Of a DNA stretch of 36,382 nucleotides, positions 34,642 to 36,382 are shown piece by piece. Every line of letters begins with the position of its first letter. Positions within the stretch are counted from its first letter, which is position 1. The position numbers and the translations under genes are program-made. Source of the DNA: Bacteroidales bacterium (lineage in GTDB: Bacteria; Bacteroidota; Bacteroidia; Bacteroidales; GCA-2748055); assembly GCA_020636775.1 (NCBI GenBank), contig JACJXF010000023.1, forward strand, positions 1 through 36,382, in the 5' to 3' direction. The notes under the pieces were generated by a model. It saw nothing but the letters and a program-made list of their open reading frames with translations. It was not told the origin of the DNA and searched no databases.

Positions 34642-35450
34642 TACCTAACCGCCCTCACAATCAACCCCGTCCCGCTCCTGTGCTTCATCCTTACATCCAT
34701 AAAATTCAAAACCAGGCATAAGGGATAAGTCAGAATATAATAAAAAGGCAGCAGGATAAAAAACAACTTAGAGGTATTGAGCAAGGTAATGGGATATTTC
34801 ATGGAAAGTCTCCATGAAAGGCCACCGGGTTTCCCATAGGAATATTGTGCGTAAACTTCAGAGAATCCGGCAGATCTGAGCTTATCCTCTATCTCGGCTA
34901 TGTTATACCCATCTCTGACGTGCTCTTCAATAAAGGATTCGTCATCGTCGTCATGCACATCGGAACCGCCCTGATCAGAAGGGGTTGAGATAAGAAGGAT
35001 TCCTCCCTTTTTCATGGAAAATACAAAGTTTTTAAAAACTACAACGTCTTCCAGAATATGTTCCATTACATCCACCGACAACACCAGACTGTATTTATTT
35101 TCTTCCCTGAACCTGGTAAGGTCAGCAATTCTGAAGGTAACACTATCTGAAAGTCCAAGTTTGGTAAAGTATGCATTACAGTCGGCAATTTGTTCCTCTT
35201 TGACATCCACGCCGGTAATTTTACTCTGAGGGAATTTTTTTGCCAGAAAATGGCTGTATTGTCCAAATCCGGAGCCGGCATCCAGAATTTCTGCACCTGC
35301 CGGAATTGAGGATTGTATGTCCCTGATTTCCCTTTTAATATGCCAGCTGCGAAGAAGAAGCATATCCAGAAGCTTATAAAATACTACGCGCAGAAATGGG
35401 GTGGTGTTAAATACTTTTCCAAGTGAACGCTTTATGGGATCGTACTGCAT
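34641..35450 (-). CDS. Class I SAM-dependent methyltransferase
   Basis: This methyltransferase of 269 residues has AdoMet-binding motif I as ILDAGSGFGQYS (55-66), the acidic end of strand 2 in ITGVDVKEEQ, motif II/III near FRIADLTRF, and motif IV SVDVMEHILEDVVVF. An acidic loop HDDDDESFIEEH follows. The C-terminal part has two hydrophobic segments (about 222-252), so it may be membrane-associated, as in polyprenyl or lipid-acting methyltransferases. The substrate is unknown. It lies between rbfA and the LolC/E permease, separated by 366 and 253 bases of repeat-filled DNA, and ends in the inverted 8-bp repeat. The start ATG 35450 is the only convincing one. Confidence 0.82.
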   Translation of the reverse strand: MQYDPIKRSLGKVFNTTPFLRVVFYKLLDMLLLRSWHIKREIRDIQSSIPAGAEILDAGSGFGQYSHFLAKKFPQSKITGVDVKEEQIADCNAYFTKLGLSDSVTFRIADLTRFREENKYSLVLSVDVMEHILEDVVVFKNFVFSMKKGGILLISTPSDQGGSDVHDDDDESFIEEHVRDGYNIAEIEDKLRSAGFSEVYAQYSYGKPGGLSWRLSMKYPITLLNTSKLFFILLPFYYILTYPLCLVLNFMDVRMKHRSGTGLIVRAVR

Positions 35451-35561
35451 TATGAATTCCGGTTAATTGTTGTTTGGTAAATATAAAATGTTTTATGTTT
35501 CATAATTGGGTGCAAATATTTTGCAATAAATGTTGCGATGCAATTCTGGTAAAAATATTGC

Positions 35562-35700
35562 GCTGCTCTGCAGCTACAAATATTCGGCTGCTCTGCAGCT
35601 ACAAATGTTACGCTGCTCTGCAGCTATAAATATTCGGCTGCTCGGTAGCTACAATTGTTATGCTGCTCTGCAGCTACAAATATAAAGCTGCTTTGCAGCT
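35562..35700. repeat. 25-bp-period tandem array of small hairpins
   Basis: Five direct units of exactly 25 bp begin at 35562, 35587, 35612, 35637 and 35662, with a partial sixth at 35687. Each opens with GCTGCTCTGCAGC, a 5-bp stem with TCT loop, then an AT-rich spacer TACAAATATTCG or a variant. In unit 4 the stem is altered (CTCGGTAGC). There are no unique spacers, so it is not a CRISPR. It lies between rbfA and the methyltransferase gene. Confidence 0.8.
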
Positions 35701-35760
35701 TTTTGGCAGCTATTAATTGATTGGCGACTTTGCCAGCATACGCCAAATTCTAAAAATCCA

Positions 35761-35814
35761 AATCTGTTCAATCTGCTAAATCCTGATAATCCCGGTATTC
35801 CCGGTAATCTGCGT
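35761..35814. repeat. Degenerate 9-bp-period tandem array next to rbfA
   Basis: Six 9-bp units follow one another: AATCTGTTC, AATCTGCTA, AATCCTGAT, AATCCCGGT, ATTCCCGGT and AATCTGCGT. The array ends 2 bases before the rbfA stop codon, so rbfA transcripts would carry it at the 3' end. Its role is unknown. Confidence 0.62.
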
Positions 35815-35816
35815 CC

Positions 35817-36149
35817 CTATTTAAGAAGGTTTTCAATCTTCTCTATATAATCCAGACTGTCATCAATATAAAATACCAGCTCAGGAACAATCCTTAACTG
35901 ATGTCTTACCTTGTTTCCAAGCTCATGACGTATCTGGGAAACAATTTCTTTCACAGCAGCAAGGGTTTTCTCTACCTCTTTTGCAGGAAAAACGCTAAGG
36001 TAGATCTTTGCCACACTAAGATCCGGACTAATCCTTACGGTTGTTACGGTAATCATTTTTCCGCCCAGCTCCACAGACCTTTGCTGAATTATTTGTCCCA
36101 GCTCCTTCTGAAGCAGTCGGGATACTTTTTTTTGTCGTGTGGATTCCAT
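35817..36149 (-). CDS. rbfA: Ribosome-binding factor A
   Basis: RbfA binds the 30S subunit and helps mature the 5' end of 16S rRNA. The 110 residues match the family. The N-terminus ESTRQKKVSRLLQKELGQII is the RbfA start, followed by the KH-like core with VTTVRISPDLSVAKIYLSVF and RHELGNKVRHQLRIVPEL, and the end FYIDDSLDYIEKIENLL. ATG 36149 is chosen; the open frame goes on to 36242 but a TAnnTTTG box (36212-36219) lies inside that extension. In Bacteroidota rbfA is often next to a LolC/E-type permease; here a methyltransferase and two repeat arrays stand between them. The assignment is firm. Confidence 0.93.
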   Translation of the reverse strand: MESTRQKKVSRLLQKELGQIIQQRSVELGGKMITVTTVRISPDLSVAKIYLSVFPAKEVEKTLAAVKEIVSQIRHELGNKVRHQLRIVPELVFYIDDSLDYIEKIENLLK

Positions 36150-36211
36150 GTATTCTTTCTCCTTTTCTTTATACCAAAAATCAGGCTCTGTGCCTTTGTA
36201 AATGGTGATTG

Positions 36212-36219
36212 CAAAAATA
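36212..36219 (-). promoter_or_regulatory. Bacteroidetes -7 box for rbfA
   Basis: The minus strand reads TATTTTTG, matching TAnnTTTG, 62 nt before the rbfA ATG at 36149. It argues against the longer frame from 36242. From 36243 to the window end I see no gene; there are short GC-rich patches such as CCCGACTTCGCGGG. Confidence 0.42.
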
Positions 36220-36382
36220 GGGAAATTTAAGGACTTTATCATGGCTGATGCGAATTATGGAAAATTAAGCGCAGACCCGACTTCGCGGGAACGCTGAATC
36301 GCAGCTGAAAAACCGCAGTTCATGTTTTTTGATTTTTATATAAAATTCCTCCCGGAATTAATAAAGAAAAAACCGCGATTCC

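Noticed and set aside
35562..35700. Possible CRISPR array from regular repeats
   Set aside because: Repeat and linker together are only 25 bp, linkers are near-copies of one another rather than unique spacers, and no cas gene is in the window.
1..36382. tRNA or rRNA genes
   Set aside because: I looked through the spacers for cloverleaf-like GGTTCGA/CCA patterns and rRNA stretches and recognised none; a covariance-model search would be needed to exclude them fully.

Overview
The window is from a Bacteroidota chromosome, probably class Bacteroidia (inference; no rRNA or tRNA gene is visible to place it better). Clade signs seen directly are a T9SS type-B sorted giant surface protein with SprB repeats beside a PorP/SprF protein, a GldA-type ATPase, DUF5723-, DUF4296- and DUF4834-like proteins, and Bacteroidetes-type -7 boxes (TAnnTTTG) a short distance upstream of many genes. 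Non-coding DNA is AT-rich apart from several GC-rich repeat arrays.

Layout. 1-696 (-): 5' part of mannose-1-phosphate guanylyltransferase, cut by the window edge. 833-2927 (+): an MlaE/MlaF lipid ABC transporter pair followed by mobA (molybdenum cofactor guanylylation). 3103-8678 (+): a six-gene sulfur-respiration operon made of a Tat-exported molybdopterin PsrA/PhsA-like subunit, a four-cluster ferredoxin subunit, an NrfD/PsrC anchor, two half-size YeeE/YedE sulfur transporters, and an exported rhodanese-like protein without the usual catalytic Cys but with a lone C-terminal Cys. 8859-15118 (-): a DUF4834-like peptide and a three-gene envelope operon (membrane-anchored propeller protein, lipoprotein, DUF5723 barrel). 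15625-16536 (-): gldA. 16746-18233 (+): a sodium:solute symporter. 18260-19105 (-): a tandem universal stress protein. 19482-23066 (+): asnS, rpoN and a PAP2-like membrane protein. 23063-23839 (-): a radical SAM protein. 23963-25545 (+): a DUF4296 lipoprotein and an amidohydrolase. 26154-32890 (-): the SprB-repeat protein and its PorP/SprF partner. 33176-36149 (-): a LolC/E-type permease, a methyltransferase and rbfA.

How the genes work together. MobA supplies the guanylylated molybdopterin that a PsrA-type enzyme needs. PsrABC would pass quinol electrons to polysulfide, thiosulfate or a similar sulfur compound, while the YedE pair and the exported rhodanese-like protein probably handle sulfur uptake or trafficking. 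The giant protein is secreted by T9SS, with the 2-nt-linked PorP/SprF protein as likely outer-membrane partner. The three-gene envelope operon is the least understood part.

The spacers are unusually rich in structured repeats: a nested inverted repeat with perfect 35-bp arms (25592-26091), a 25-bp-period hairpin array (35562-35700), and degenerate 8-9-bp-period arrays at three sites (8701-8839, 34393-34641, 35761-35814). These and the Ser-substituted rhodanese are the most unusual observations. I found no clear CRISPR, transposase or prophage gene.
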